Notes: generated by a model not told the origin, from the sequence alone. A stretch of DNA of 35,301 nucleotides from an uncultured Prevotellaceae bacterium (GCA_900320435.1 ONSH01000006.1:1-35301), one strand, 5' to 3'; shown: positions 7,591 through 16,248, counted from the first letter of the stretch. Numbers and translations are program-made.

Positions 7591-8640
7591 ATGATAGAAA
7601 CAACAGTGATGCTCACTTTTGTCGTTGCTGCTACAGCCCATTTTGTGCTGTGTGCGGTCGTGTCGCTGTTTGCCTATCATCGGGTGGAATATTTGCCTCT
7701 GGCGTGGATTTCCGGCATCTGTGCCACGGTCTTCGGCGTCGTAGCCTTCTTTACCCCCAATGTAGCCAACGGCCATCCCGACGCTCTGCATCCTGCTATG
7801 GCCTGGATGCTCCCGATTGGCATCTTTCTTCAGAGCTTCTACACTTTCGGCTTTTCGATGCCGGGCTTTTTGCAGCTGGGCAGAATGTTGCGCTACGCCT
7901 CGCCCATTGTTTTGTTGGGGGCGGTGTATCTGCTGTTTCCCAACGCCTGGTGGCTGAAGGGTCTGACGTTGTTGGTCGGCGTAGGCTATATTGTCAATAT
8001 CTATGCCGTGCCCCGGCGTTACGCCAAAAGGACGCGTGTGCCGGCCTATTTGAGGACTTATACGGCGGCCCTGGTGCTGACTTATGGCTTCTATGTGTAT
8101 ATCGCCCTGAATTATAACCCTCTGCTCCTTTGCGGCTTTATATTTTGTGTCACCTCGCTCAACGGCTATATGGCATTCCGTACGTTTGACGGAGTGGTGA
8201 AGCATTTGCCGCGTCCGGGAGTGAGCGAAAGTTTTCTGCAGCATGAGGCTCCGGGTGAGGCCGCGCCCAATGAGGCGGACGATGACGAGGATTTCAACGA
8301 GAAAAACCGGGAGCGCTATCTTGCCGTGGAGCGCTGGATGAAGGAGAACAGACAACAGTGGATGGACTTCACGTTCAACCGCGAAAGTCTGTGTCGTGAA
8401 GTGGGGCTGAATCGCCAGCTGTTGCTGCAGTGTCTCCGCTCTCAGGGCCACAACAACATCCACGACTATCTGATGCTCTATCGCGTGAAGGAATTGAAGT
8501 ATCTGATAGAGCGCGGCGAAATCACGCAGATGAGTGAATGCGTGGATGCAGGCTTCGGTGCGGTGAAGACGGCACGCTCTTCTTTCGAAAAGATAGAGGG
8601 TGAAAATTTGGACGATTTCATAGAGCGTCACAAAAGATGA
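7591..8640 (+). CDS. Membrane-anchored AraC-like transcriptional regulator
   Basis: The product has 349 residues. The frame is open from 7534, but that part overlaps the terminator and promoter, so ATG 7591 is chosen. Residues 4-195 hold about seven hydrophobic segments (for example MLTFVVAATAHFVLCAVVSL and GLTLLVGVGYIVNIYAV). An acidic linker (NEADDDEDFNE) follows at about 225-237. Residues 255-345 have the pattern of an AraC-type double helix-turn-helix: FNRESLCREVGLNRQLLLQC, then YRVKELKYLIERG, then DAGFGAVKTARSSFEK. The second half departs from the usual GF-x-S-xx-F pattern and may be weak at DNA binding. Such membrane HTH proteins are common and uncharacterised in Bacteroidales. It heads a long operon, and its stop overlaps the start of a small secreted protein by 4 nt (ATGA). 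I infer it senses an envelope signal and controls its own operon; the target is unproven. Confidence 0.75.
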   Translation: MIETTVMLTFVVAATAHFVLCAVVSLFAYHRVEYLPLAWISGICATVFGVVAFFTPNVANGHPDALHPAMAWMLPIGIFLQSFYTFGFSMPGFLQLGRMLRYASPIVLLGAVYLLFPNAWWLKGLTLLVGVGYIVNIYAVPRRYAKRTRVPAYLRTYTAALVLTYGFYVYIALNYNPLLLCGFIFCVTSLNGYMAFRTFDGVVKHLPRPGVSESFLQHEAPGEAAPNEADDDEDFNEKNRERYLAVERWMKENRQQWMDFTFNRESLCREVGLNRQLLLQCLRSQGHNNIHDYLMLYRVKELKYLIERGEITQMSECVDAGFGAVKTARSSFEKIEGENLDDFIERHKR

Positions 8641-8981
8641 AGGGCATATTGAGCATATTATCGGGACTGATGTTGCTGTTGTTTGTGACAAGCGCGACGG
8701 CGAAAAATCAGACGCAGACTCAGGTGCAGTCCGCACAGCAGGCGCCCAAAGGGGATGTGTCGCAGAAACGTAAGATGAGCAACTCCGCCTTCCCGGTGCA
8801 AATCAGCAAAATGGGCAATGCGCTGAAGATTCAGAGCGACCACAACCAGATCTTGCCCATCTACACACAAAGCGGCGCCTTCTACATGGTGATGCGTCTC
8901 AACAAAGGTACCAACTGGTTGAGCGGTCTGCCCCGTGGCCGTTACTTTATCAACAACAGAATCGTAAGCATAGGATTGTGA
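8637..8981 (+). CDS. Small secreted protein of unknown function
   Basis: This 114-residue protein has a Sec signal peptide (hydrophobic core LSILSGLMLLLFVTSATA, cut near residue 22). A Gln/Thr-rich linker (NQTQTQVQSAQQ) follows, then a C-terminal half of short strands (FPVQISKMGNALKIQSD, YTQSGAFYMVMRLN, LPRGRYFINNRIVSIG). The G-R-Y-F-I-N-N-R ending recalls the tail elements of the secreted proteins in the first cluster. The ATG overlaps the regulator's stop by 4 nt, and its own stop touches the next ATG with no gap, so translation is likely coupled. I do not recognise a family. A periplasmic partner of the membrane regulator is a possible role, inferred only from position. Confidence 0.65.
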   Translation: MKGILSILSGLMLLLFVTSATAKNQTQTQVQSAQQAPKGDVSQKRKMSNSAFPVQISKMGNALKIQSDHNQILPIYTQSGAFYMVMRLNKGTNWLSGLPRGRYFINNRIVSIGL

Positions 8982-9965
8982 ATGGAAACGATCATTGAAA
9001 AAATACCGACAGAGAAGATTATCGCAGAGTTGACCCCGGACAAAAAGGTGAGAGACACCAACAAAGCCGGCAATGAGATTTATGTGGTGACGTGGCAGAA
9101 CGCCCCCAACACCATGCGTGAAATCGGACGGCTTAGGGAAATTGCCTTCCGTGCTTACGGCGGCGGAAGCGGGAAGTCGGTGGATTTGGATGATTTCGAC
9201 ACTTGCGAGGCGCCATACAAGAATCTGCTTGTGTGGAATCCGGAAGCGCAGGAAATCATCGGCGGATATCGCTACATGCTGGGCAAAGACACGCCTCTCG
9301 ATGCGGACGGACAGCCGGTGTTGGCCACCAGTCATATGTTCCGATTCTCCGAGGAGTTCGTGCGCGACTACCTGCCTTGGACCATTGAGTTGGGGCGCTC
9401 GTTTGTTACGCTCGAGTACCAGAGCACACGTATGGGCACGAAGTCGCTCTTTGCGCTGGACAATCTTTGGGACGGTTTGGGTGCCATCGTCGTGATGGAG
9501 CCTTCAGTGAAATACTGTTTCGGCAAGTTCACCATGTATCCTTCGTACGATCGCGAAGCCCGCAACATGATTCTCAGTTTCCTCAAGAAGCGCTTCCCGG
9601 ACGACAGGCAGTTGGTGTGGCCGAAGCAGCCGCTCCAGCTTAATGTGGACGAGGAAGCCATGAAGGCCCTTTTCACCGAGGAGGACTTCAAGAAGGACTA
9701 CCGCATCCTCAACCGTGAGGTGCATGCCCGTGGCGTGGCCATCCCCCCGTTGGTCAACGCCTATATGAGTCTTTCGCCCACGATGAAATTCTTCGGCACA
9801 GCTATCAACGATGAGTTCGGCGATGTGGAAGAGAGCGGCATTCTGATTGCTTTGGACGAGATTCTTCCTGAAAAACGTATGCGCCATGTGGACAGTTTCG
9901 CTGCAGAGCACCCCGAGTATGTTGATGCCGCCAGTGCCGTGGACAGAATATTCTACAAAGTATGA
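8982..9965 (+). CDS. GNAT-type lipid N-acyltransferase (hemolysin/GlsB-like)
   Basis: This 327-residue cytosolic protein has no signal peptide. The core MREIGRLREIAFRAYGGGSG, DLDDFDTCEAPYKNLLVWN and IIGGYRYMLGKD matches the acyltransferase family annotated as hemolysin or Acetyltransf_5. That family includes OlsB of ornithine lipid synthesis and GlsB of Bacteroides glycine lipid synthesis. Such enzymes join a 3-hydroxy-acyl chain from acyl-ACP to the amino group of an amino acid. WTIELGRSFV is another conserved block of the family. Substrate choice (glycine, ornithine or other) cannot be read from the sequence. No second, O-acylating enzyme (GlsA/OlsA) lies beside it. It starts immediately after the small secreted protein's stop and overlaps dgt by 4 nt. 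Confidence 0.7.
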   Translation: METIIEKIPTEKIIAELTPDKKVRDTNKAGNEIYVVTWQNAPNTMREIGRLREIAFRAYGGGSGKSVDLDDFDTCEAPYKNLLVWNPEAQEIIGGYRYMLGKDTPLDADGQPVLATSHMFRFSEEFVRDYLPWTIELGRSFVTLEYQSTRMGTKSLFALDNLWDGLGAIVVMEPSVKYCFGKFTMYPSYDREARNMILSFLKKRFPDDRQLVWPKQPLQLNVDEEAMKALFTEEDFKKDYRILNREVHARGVAIPPLVNAYMSLSPTMKFFGTAINDEFGDVEESGILIALDEILPEKRMRHVDSFAAEHPEYVDAASAVDRIFYKV

Positions 9966-11314
9966 ACTGGGAGCAACTCTTGAGCAATAAGCGGTTCGGA
10001 CAGGAGAACCAGCCGCACAGCACGGACGACCGGACGGAGTTTCAGAGGGACTACGACCGTCTGATCTTTTCCGCTCCCTTTCGCCGTCTGCAAAACAAGA
10101 CCCAGGTGTTTCCCCTGCCGGAAAGCATCTTCGTGCACAACAGGCTGACCCATTCGCTGGAGGTGTCCAGTGTAGGGCGTTCGTTGGGCAACGATGCGAG
10201 CCGTCAGTTGCTCGACCGTCATCCGCAATTGTTCTCGACACATTTCACGGAGTTGGGCAACATTGTCTCCGCTGCCTGTTTGGCGCACGACTTGGGTAAT
10301 CCCCCCTTCGGCCACAGCGGTGAAAACGCCATTGCCACCTATTTCAGCGAAGGTCCCGGGCTGCGCCTGAAGGATTATGTGTGTCCCAAGACCGGCGACC
10401 GCCTGACGGAGGCGCAATGGAACGACATGACGCGCTTTGAGGGTAATGCCAACGCGTTCCGACTCCTGACACATCATTTTCAGGGTCGTCGGGAAGGTGG
10501 CTTCGTGATGACCTACAGCACCCTGGCCTCCATCGTGAAGTACCCTTACACAAGCGGCCATAAGGGTAAGGCCGGAAAGTTCGGCTTTTTCCGCTCGGAA
10601 GAAGAAGGCTATTTGCGCATCGCCCGCGAGTTGGGCATCAGGCAACTGCCGGCAGAGGAGGGAGAACTGAGTTTTGCCCGTTATCCTCTGGTGTATCTGG
10701 TGGAGGCCGCCGACGACATCTGCTATGAAATCATGGACATCGAAGATGCCCACAAGCTCAAGATCCTGACCACGGAGGAGACACGGAGCCTGCTTTTAGC
10801 CTATTTCCCGAAACAACAGCAGGAACACATCCTTTCGCGTATGTCGACTCTCGACGATGTGAACGAACAGATCGTCTATCTGCGTTCGTGTGTGATTAAC
10901 TGCCTGGAGAACGAATGCGTCCGCGTTTTTGTGGAGCATGAGGAAGAAATTCTGGAGGGCGAATTTGAGGGTTCGCTCATCAATCGGATCAGCGATATCC
11001 CCAACGCGGCATACAAGGCCTGCGAGCGTGTGTCCTACGGCAAAATATACCACAGCAAGGATGTGGTGGACATCGAGATAGCCGGTTACAAGATCATCAG
11101 CACCCTCATGGATCTGATGGTGGAGGCCGTCATCCATCCCGAGCGTCAATACTCCAAGCTTCTGCTCAACCGGGTGAGCACACAGTATGAAACGCATGCG
11201 CCCACTCTGTATGGTAAACTGATGGCGGTGTTGGACTACATCAGCGGCATGACCGACGTCTATGCTTTGGGTGTTTACAGAAGAATCAACGGAATGAAGA
11301 TCCCTAACTTATGA
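9962..11314 (+). CDS. dgt: Deoxyguanosinetriphosphate triphosphohydrolase (dGTPase)
   Basis: This 450-residue HD-domain enzyme splits dGTP, and often other dNTPs, into the nucleoside and triphosphate. The N-terminus has [20 protein letters not shown], the typical opening of the family. [13 protein letters not shown] supplies the first metal His (residue 64), and [17 protein letters not shown] supplies the HD pair (109-110). [16 protein letters not shown] near residue 240 supplies the later Asp. The length is normal for the family. The ATG overlaps the upstream acyltransferase stop, and its own stop overlaps dut, each by 4 nt. Adjacent dgt and dut make a nucleotide-pool pair: one removes excess dGTP, the other dUTP. 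Antiphage roles are known for some dGTPases, but nothing else here suggests a defence island. Confidence 0.93.
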   Translation: MNWEQLLSNKRFGQENQPHSTDDRTEFQRDYDRLIFSAPFRRLQNKTQVFPLPESIFVHNRLTHSLEVSSVGRSLGNDASRQLLDRHPQLFSTHFTELGNIVSAACLAHDLGNPPFGHSGENAIATYFSEGPGLRLKDYVCPKTGDRLTEAQWNDMTRFEGNANAFRLLTHHFQGRREGGFVMTYSTLASIVKYPYTSGHKGKAGKFGFFRSEEEGYLRIARELGIRQLPAEEGELSFARYPLVYLVEAADDICYEIMDIEDAHKLKILTTEETRSLLLAYFPKQQQEHILSRMSTLDDVNEQIVYLRSCVINCLENECVRVFVEHEEEILEGEFEGSLINRISDIPNAAYKACERVSYGKIYHSKDVVDIEIAGYKIISTLMDLMVEAVIHPERQYSKLLLNRVSTQYETHAPTLYGKLMAVLDYISGMTDVYALGVYRRINGMKIPNL

Positions 11315-11745
11315 AAATAGAAATCATCAACGAAAGTCACCACCCGCTGCCCCAATATGCAACGCCCCTGAGTGCAGGGATGGATTTGCGGGCCAATTTG
11401 GATGCGCCCGTCACGCTGCGTCCTTTGGAACGCAAGTTGATTCCGACCGGATTGCGCATCGCACTGCCGGAAGGCTACGAAGCTCAGGTGAGGCCGCGCA
11501 GCGGTTTAGCCCTGAAGAAGGGCGTCACGGTGTTAAATACACCGGGCACTGTGGATGCAGACTATCGCGGAGAAGTGGGCGTCATCCTCATCAACCTCTC
11601 GCAGGAGGACTTTGTTGTGGAAGACGGCGAACGTATCGCCCAAATGGTCATTGCCCGTCATGAGCAGGCGGAGTTGGTGGAAGTGTCTGTCTTGAGCGAG
11701 ACGGAGCGCGGTGCCGGAGGCTTCGGACACAGCGGCGTGAAGTAA
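11311..11745 (+). CDS. dut: Deoxyuridine 5'-triphosphate nucleotidohydrolase (dUTPase)
   Basis: This 144-residue trimeric dUTPase hydrolyses dUTP to dUMP and pyrophosphate, which keeps uracil out of DNA and feeds dTMP synthesis. All five family motifs are present in order: AGMDLRA (22-28), RPRSGLA (61-67), [12 protein letters not shown] (76-87, with the catalytic Asp), ERIAQMVI (108-115), and the flexible glycine-rich arm [10 protein letters not shown] (133-142). The length is normal. It starts inside the stop of dgt (ATGA) and is followed after 3 nt by a TPR protein gene. Confidence 0.96.
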   Translation: MKIEIINESHHPLPQYATPLSAGMDLRANLDAPVTLRPLERKLIPTGLRIALPEGYEAQVRPRSGLALKKGVTVLNTPGTVDADYRGEVGVILINLSQEDFVVEDGERIAQMVIARHEQAELVEVSVLSETERGAGGFGHSGVK

Positions 11746-11748
11746 AAG

Positions 11749-13260
11749 ATGCTGAAGATGAAAAGACTGTTTCTCTTTGCGCTGTTGTTGCCCTTGACGC
11801 TCATGGCAGATATTCGCTATGATTATTACTTTCAGGAGGCGACGAGCAAACGCCTGGCGGGAAAGCTTGATGAAGCAGTGGCCCTCTACGAGCATTGTCT
11901 TCGCTTGGACGGTCGACGTCCCGAGGCCTTGTTTGAGTTGGGCCGTCTGCAGATAGCGTTGAAGGAAGATAGTTTGGGTATAGAGATGATGAGGCAGGCA
12001 GCGGATATGGATTCTCTGAACGCCAATTATCAGGAAAACGTTGCGGCAGTGATGTTGCGCAGGATGATGAACAACGAGGCCGTGACGTATTTGGAGCGCC
12101 TCTCTGCCCTGAGGCCGAGCCGTTCGGAGGTGAAGATGCAGCTGGCCAAACATTACAACAATATCGGCAATTGGGAAAGAGCGCTGGAGATATTGGATGC
12201 CATTGATAAGCGTGAGGGCAGGACCGTGGAGACGGCCGGCGAGAAGTTTTCCATTTACATGATTGACTGCAAGGACAGTGTTCGTGCCTTCCAGCAGTTT
12301 GAGGAGTTGTGCAAGGAGCGTCCTTACGACGTGATGGCCTTAATCCAGTGCGGACGTCTCTATCAATATTACGGCGACACCCTTCGGGCCAATCACTTCT
12401 TCGACGAAGCGCGCCGGGTTGGGCCGACGGAAACCGAACTGGCCCTATTGCGTAGTGATGCCGTGTCGCTTCTGCAACGTGAGGCTCCCGGCGAAGAAGT
12501 GGTAAAGGTGTTGAAAAAGATTCTGGAGCTGCAGCCCGATGACGAAAACGTGATGGGTTACCTGATGGAGTATTACGGAAAGAGGGAGGATTACGGACAG
12601 CTGGAAGAAATCTGCCGTCGCGGCGTCAATCTGTATCCGGAGAATCTCGGTTACAGTTATTTCCTGGGCATCACACTGATGCAGCAGAAACGCTTTGAGA
12701 ATGCCATCGAGGTGTTCCGCAAAGGTTTGGAGAAACGCGGCGAGGGCACCCGCCCTTCGCTGATCAGCGAGGTGTGGGGTCTGAAAGGAGACGCCTGCCA
12801 CGAGGTGGGGCGCTATGATGAGGCTTTTGCGGCTTTTGATTCGGCGCTGGTCTACAACAAGGACAACGTGGCCTATCTGAACAACTACGCGTATTATCTG
12901 TCGCTCAGAGAAGAACGTTTGGATGAGGCGGCGGAGATGTCGCGACGCACCTTGAAAGCCGCTCCCGACAATCCGATATATCTGGACACTTATGCATGGA
13001 TCATGTTCATCAGTCGGCAGTATGATGAGGCAGAGCGCGTGATGCACAAAGTGGTTCCGCCCGACAGCACGGACGAGTACCTGTTGGACAACAAATATTG
13101 CATGAGCAATGTGCTTGAGCATGCCGGCGACATTGCCTGGATGCAGGGCAAAGAGGAAGAGGCGCTTCGCTTTTGGCGTCTGGCCATGAAGCGTGACGAC
13201 AAGACGGGCACGCCGCTCCTGCCTAAGAAAGTGAGAAAAAAGAAGTATTATGCAAAATAA
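11749..13260 (+). CDS. Periplasmic tetratricopeptide-repeat protein
   Basis: This 503-residue protein has a signal peptide (MKRLFLFALLLPLTLMA, cut before DIRYDYY). A second ATG at 11758 would give a shorter but equally good signal peptide. From residue 20 to the end the protein is helical repeats in TPR style: KLDEAVALYEHCLRLDGRRP, YLERLSALRPSRSEVKMQLA, NAIEVFRKGLEKRG, RYDEAFAAFDSALVYNKDN, LDEAAEMSRRTLKAAPDNP. It ends with a basic KKVRKKKYYAK tail. TPR proteins act as scaffolds in complexes. The order dut, TPR, DUF4292, EnvC is, as I recall, conserved in Bacteroidales, which suggests an envelope or division scaffold role. The following gene starts 11 nt before this stop. Confidence 0.8.
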   Translation: MLKMKRLFLFALLLPLTLMADIRYDYYFQEATSKRLAGKLDEAVALYEHCLRLDGRRPEALFELGRLQIALKEDSLGIEMMRQAADMDSLNANYQENVAAVMLRRMMNNEAVTYLERLSALRPSRSEVKMQLAKHYNNIGNWERALEILDAIDKREGRTVETAGEKFSIYMIDCKDSVRAFQQFEELCKERPYDVMALIQCGRLYQYYGDTLRANHFFDEARRVGPTETELALLRSDAVSLLQREAPGEEVVKVLKKILELQPDDENVMGYLMEYYGKREDYGQLEEICRRGVNLYPENLGYSYFLGITLMQQKRFENAIEVFRKGLEKRGEGTRPSLISEVWGLKGDACHEVGRYDEAFAAFDSALVYNKDNVAYLNNYAYYLSLREERLDEAAEMSRRTLKAAPDNPIYLDTYAWIMFISRQYDEAERVMHKVVPPDSTDEYLLDNKYCMSNVLEHAGDIAWMQGKEEEALRFWRLAMKRDDKTGTPLLPKKVRKKKYYAK

Positions 13261-13858
13261 ATGGCTTTGTTTCATGGCAGCCCTGTTGCTGCTTTCCGGC
13301 TGTCGTTCCCATAAGGCGAAGGACGGAGAGGATGTCGCGGTGCCGGTGGACACGGTTTCGGCAGTGACGGCGTTGCCTTGGCAAGACGGTGATGTGGCCA
13401 CAACAACAGGGCGCGCCACGATGATTTACAACGGACGCCGTGCGACACTCAACACCAATGTCCGCTTGAAAAGGGGCGATGTCGTTCAGGTGCAGTTTAC
13501 CTATTCCATGATTATCACGATACAGGTAGGCAGCATGGAGATGACACAGAGCGATTTCCTCTTCCTGGATCGGGTGAACAGACAGTATGTCCGGGCGCCC
13601 TATGCGGAGGTGGACGGCTTCCTGAGCCGCGAGATAAACTTTGAGAATGTTCAGAGCATGTTTTGGGGTGATAAGGAAGGACGTATGCCCCGGGAGCTGC
13701 AGCTTAGCCTGCCCATATCCGGAAAAACGCTGAAAGCCCACTTCACGTTTGATGAGTGGGGCCACGACGACGGCTGGCAGACGAGAACGCCATTCAACGA
13801 TTCCCGTTTTGACAGAGTGACCCTCGAACAACTAGTACAGACTTTAATCAACATGTAG
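13250..13858 (+). CDS. DUF4292-family lipoprotein
   Basis: This 202-residue lipoprotein has the lipobox LSGC with Cys18. The remainder (GRATMIYNGRRATLNTNVRL, VQVQFTYSMIITIQVG, DFLFLDRVNRQYVRAPYAEV, LQLSLPISGKTLKAHFTF) has the meander expected of DUF4292. That is a Bacteroidetes family with a fold I believe is related to the LolA/LolB lipoprotein carriers. Such a link would imply lipid or lipoprotein handling at the inner face of the outer membrane, but that is only a suggestion. The gene overlaps the TPR gene by 11 nt and is followed by the EnvC-like gene after 1 nt. The arrangement supports a joint envelope function. The family is assigned from gene order and general pattern. Confidence 0.7.
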   Translation: MQNKWLCFMAALLLLSGCRSHKAKDGEDVAVPVDTVSAVTALPWQDGDVATTTGRATMIYNGRRATLNTNVRLKRGDVVQVQFTYSMIITIQVGSMEMTQSDFLFLDRVNRQYVRAPYAEVDGFLSREINFENVQSMFWGDKEGRMPRELQLSLPISGKTLKAHFTFDEWGHDDGWQTRTPFNDSRFDRVTLEQLVQTLINM

Positions 13859-13859
13859 C

Positions 13860-15158
13860 GTGTATCGCATACTATTCCTTTTTATATTATTAATAAGCAC
13901 TTCGGGTTGGGCACAAAATTCGAAGAAAGTGCGTACGCTCAAGGCTCAGCAGACTCAGCTGGAGAAGACCATCAAGAGCAAACAGCGTGAAATGGAGTCT
14001 ACTCAAAAAGCGGTGAAGAGGGGCGAAGAGCGTATTCATGACTTAGGCGTTCGTCTGGAGGACCGTGTGCAGCATATCCACACGTTGGAGGGAGAGCTGG
14101 AGACGTTGAATGCGGAAATTACGGTGATTAAGGACAGTCTGGCGGAGCTTCAGCGCCAGCTTGAGGAAAAAAAAGCAAGATTTCGCCGTGCGGTGAAGAT
14201 GACCCGCCTTTATCCCAAGGTGAAGAGCCCGTTGCTGTTCGTGCTGTCGGCCAAGAGCGTGACCCAGATGTATCGCCGTTTGCGTTACACCAGAGAGTAT
14301 GCCAACTATCAGTATACCCTGGGTCAGCAAATTCAGGAAAGGCAAGCGGAAACATCGCTGATGAGAGACAGGCTGGTCAGCAAACGAACTCAGATGCACG
14401 GCGTGATGAATGAGCTGGTGGCTGAGCGCAAGAAGTTGACACAGGAGCAGCTAACCAAACAGAAAGAGGTGAAGAACCTCAAAAAGAAGCAGAAAGACCT
14501 GGCTGCAGAGGTGAATGCCCGCAAGAAGGAGCTGGCCGCTTTGAACAAAAAGATTGACGATCTCATCGCATATGAAATCGAACAGGCTCGCAAGAAGGCT
14601 GAGCGTGAGGCTGCAGCAAGGAGAGCTGCAGCGCAGAAGGCTGCCGCCCAAAAGAACGCGGGGAAGACCTCCGGCGCAGCGTCGGGGAAGACGTCTTCTT
14701 CTGCGTCAAAGAGCAGCAGTTGGCTCACTCCGGAAGAGCGTCAGCTCTCGGGCAATTTCGAAGCCAATCGCGGGCGTTTGCCGGTGCCTTTGACCGGTCC
14801 GTATCGCATCGCGGCTCATTTCGGACAATACAGAGTGGAAGGTCTTAGCCATGTGACGCTGGACAACAAGGGCGTGAATTATTCCGGTCAGGCCGGAGCC
14901 CGTGCACGCAGCGTGTTCGATGGCGTTGTGACTGCAGTCTTTGCCTTTGGCGGCACCAAGAACGTGCTGATTCGTCACGGATCCTATATCTCCGTGTATT
15001 GTAATCTGTCTTCCGTGATTGTCTCCAAGGGTCAGAAGGTCAAAACACGCGATATTATCGGCACTCCTGCCAATGATGACAACGGACATCCGTTGCTTCA
15101 TTTCCAGTTGCGCAAAGAGACGGCAAAACTCAATCCAGAAGTATGGATTGGTAGGTAG
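13860..15158 (+). CDS. EnvC-like murein hydrolase activator (degenerate M23 domain)
   Basis: The product has 432 residues and starts at GTG 13860, 1 nt after the DUF4292 stop; no ATG in a suitable place gives the signal peptide (ILFLFILLISTSGWA). Residues 22-115 and 145-255 are long Lys/Glu/Gln-rich coiled coils. An Ala/Lys/Ser linker follows (250-290), and residues 305-432 are a LytM (peptidase M23) domain. The zinc site is broken. In the usual HxGxD position the sequence reads NKGVN (residues 336-340), and the usual HLHF reads LLHF (412-415). The ligand His and Asp and one catalytic His are therefore lost, as in E. coli EnvC, which activates amidases instead of cutting peptidoglycan. The likely role is controlling amidases at the division septum. 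The 3' end overlaps the opposite-strand argE-like gene by 29 nt. Confidence 0.85.
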   Translation: MYRILFLFILLISTSGWAQNSKKVRTLKAQQTQLEKTIKSKQREMESTQKAVKRGEERIHDLGVRLEDRVQHIHTLEGELETLNAEITVIKDSLAELQRQLEEKKARFRRAVKMTRLYPKVKSPLLFVLSAKSVTQMYRRLRYTREYANYQYTLGQQIQERQAETSLMRDRLVSKRTQMHGVMNELVAERKKLTQEQLTKQKEVKNLKKKQKDLAAEVNARKKELAALNKKIDDLIAYEIEQARKKAEREAAARRAAAQKAAAQKNAGKTSGAASGKTSSSASKSSSWLTPEERQLSGNFEANRGRLPVPLTGPYRIAAHFGQYRVEGLSHVTLDNKGVNYSGQAGARARSVFDGVVTAVFAFGGTKNVLIRHGSYISVYCNLSSVIVSKGQKVKTRDIIGTPANDDNGHPLLHFQLRKETAKLNPEVWIGR

Positions 15159-16158
15159 CGATTGCGTCTTCTATCTCGGCGAGTTTGATGAATTCGTCTG
15201 CCGTGTGGGAGCGGCTGCTCTCGCCCGGCCCCATTTTGAGCGAGGGGAAGCGCATGAGCGCCTGATCCGAGAGTGTGGGTGAGCCAAAGGGCTTTTTCCC
15301 CATTTTCAGAAGCTTTTGCACGAGAGGATGTGTTTCTTCTATCGAGGATGAAGAGAGGCGGAAACTGCGGGCTTTGGCCTCGCTATTAATGTGAGAGGAT
15401 ACGATGTCGAAGAGCGCCTTGTTGTCATACAACTCGTTGGAGCGCACGTCCACCGTAAATGTGCATTCGTCGGGAATCACATTGTGCTGGGTGCCGGCAT
15501 GGATGATTGTTGTTGTCATCTTTACCGGGCCAAGCAGGGGAGAGCTCTTCAATTGGGCCGGCAGGCGGCGGATGGTTTCAATGTCTTCAATGGCCAGGTC
15601 AATGGCGTTGACACCTTCATTTCTGGCAGCGTGTCCGGCTTTACCATGGGCGGTGATGTCGAGCACCATCAGCCCTTTTTCTGCGATGGCGGGTTGCATT
15701 CCCGTGGGTTCTCCGACAATGGCAAAATCGATGGGTGGCAACAGGGGCAGGACGCTCTCAATGCCGCCTTTCCCGCTGACCTCTTCTTCGGCGGAGATTA
15801 GCAAAATCAGCGTGTAGGGCAGAGATTTTTTCTGACAACGGCAGAAGACTTCCAACAGGCTTACCAGCGAGCCTCCGTCATCGTTGCTGCCCAGTCCATA
15901 CAACTTGTCGCCCTCCAGAGTGGCTTTGTGAGGATCCCGTGTCCATGCGCTTACGGGGTGAACGGTGTCGATGTGTGCGTTGAGCAACACCGTGGGGCCC
16001 GACGTCGCGGGAGAGATGCTCCACAGATTGTTCCCCTGACGCTGCGTTGACAGCCCGCGCTCTTTCATGCAGGCCTCCAAAATGTTGGCAGCAGCGGTTT
16101 CTTCACGCGAGTATCTGGGCGTTTCAATGAGCTTGGAGAGCAGTTCTATATGGTCCAT
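15130..16158 (-). CDS. M20 peptidase, ArgE-type acyl-ornithine deacylase
   Basis: This 342-residue cytosolic enzyme belongs to the M20 (ArgE/DapE/CPG2) family, which removes acyl groups from amino acids with two metal ions. Visible metal and catalytic sites: AHIDTVHP (His62, Asp64), GLGSNDDGG (Asp93-94), SAEEEVSGKGG (Glu124-126), IVGEPTG (Glu150) and the C-terminal SRSHTADEF (His318). The short length without insertions, the GSNDD motif and HIDTVHPV best fit the Bacteroidetes arginine-pathway deacylase. In that phylum the pathway can run on N-succinyl instead of N-acetyl ornithine. A DapE-type or peptidase role is the alternative. A good promoter element sits 19 nt upstream. Its end overlaps the EnvC-like gene tail to tail. 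No other arginine gene is in the window. Confidence 0.75.
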   Translation of the reverse strand: MDHIELLSKLIETPRYSREETAAANILEACMKERGLSTQRQGNNLWSISPATSGPTVLLNAHIDTVHPVSAWTRDPHKATLEGDKLYGLGSNDDGGSLVSLLEVFCRCQKKSLPYTLILLISAEEEVSGKGGIESVLPLLPPIDFAIVGEPTGMQPAIAEKGLMVLDITAHGKAGHAARNEGVNAIDLAIEDIETIRRLPAQLKSSPLLGPVKMTTTIIHAGTQHNVIPDECTFTVDVRSNELYDNKALFDIVSSHINSEAKARSFRLSSSSIEETHPLVQKLLKMGKKPFGSPTLSDQALMRFPSLKMGPGESSRSHTADEFIKLAEIEDAIATYQSILLD

Positions 16159-16176
16159 TATTGTTTATTTTTCACA

Positions 16177-16184
16177 CAAAAGTA
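16177..16184 (-). promoter_or_regulatory. -7 promoter element TACTTTTG for the argE-like gene
   Basis: On the minus strand this reads TACTTTTG, a full TAnnTTTG match, 18 nt before the start codon at 16158. It gives a very short leader. It faces away from the acyl-CoA ligase promoter at 16249. Confidence 0.7.
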
Positions 16185-16248
16185 TGAAAAAGTTCGTTGT
16201 TCGTGCTTCAATGTTTTACTCTTTTCTTCGAAAATCACCTTTTTTTTG

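Noticed and set aside
7399..8736. Long minus-strand open frame (445 codons)
   Set aside because: It lies opposite the membrane regulator, crosses its terminator and promoter, and shows no signal peptide or family motif; it is a composition shadow.
9962..11745. dgt-dut pair as an antiphage nucleotide-depletion system
   Set aside because: Both are normal housekeeping forms with usual lengths, and the neighbours are envelope genes and not defence genes.
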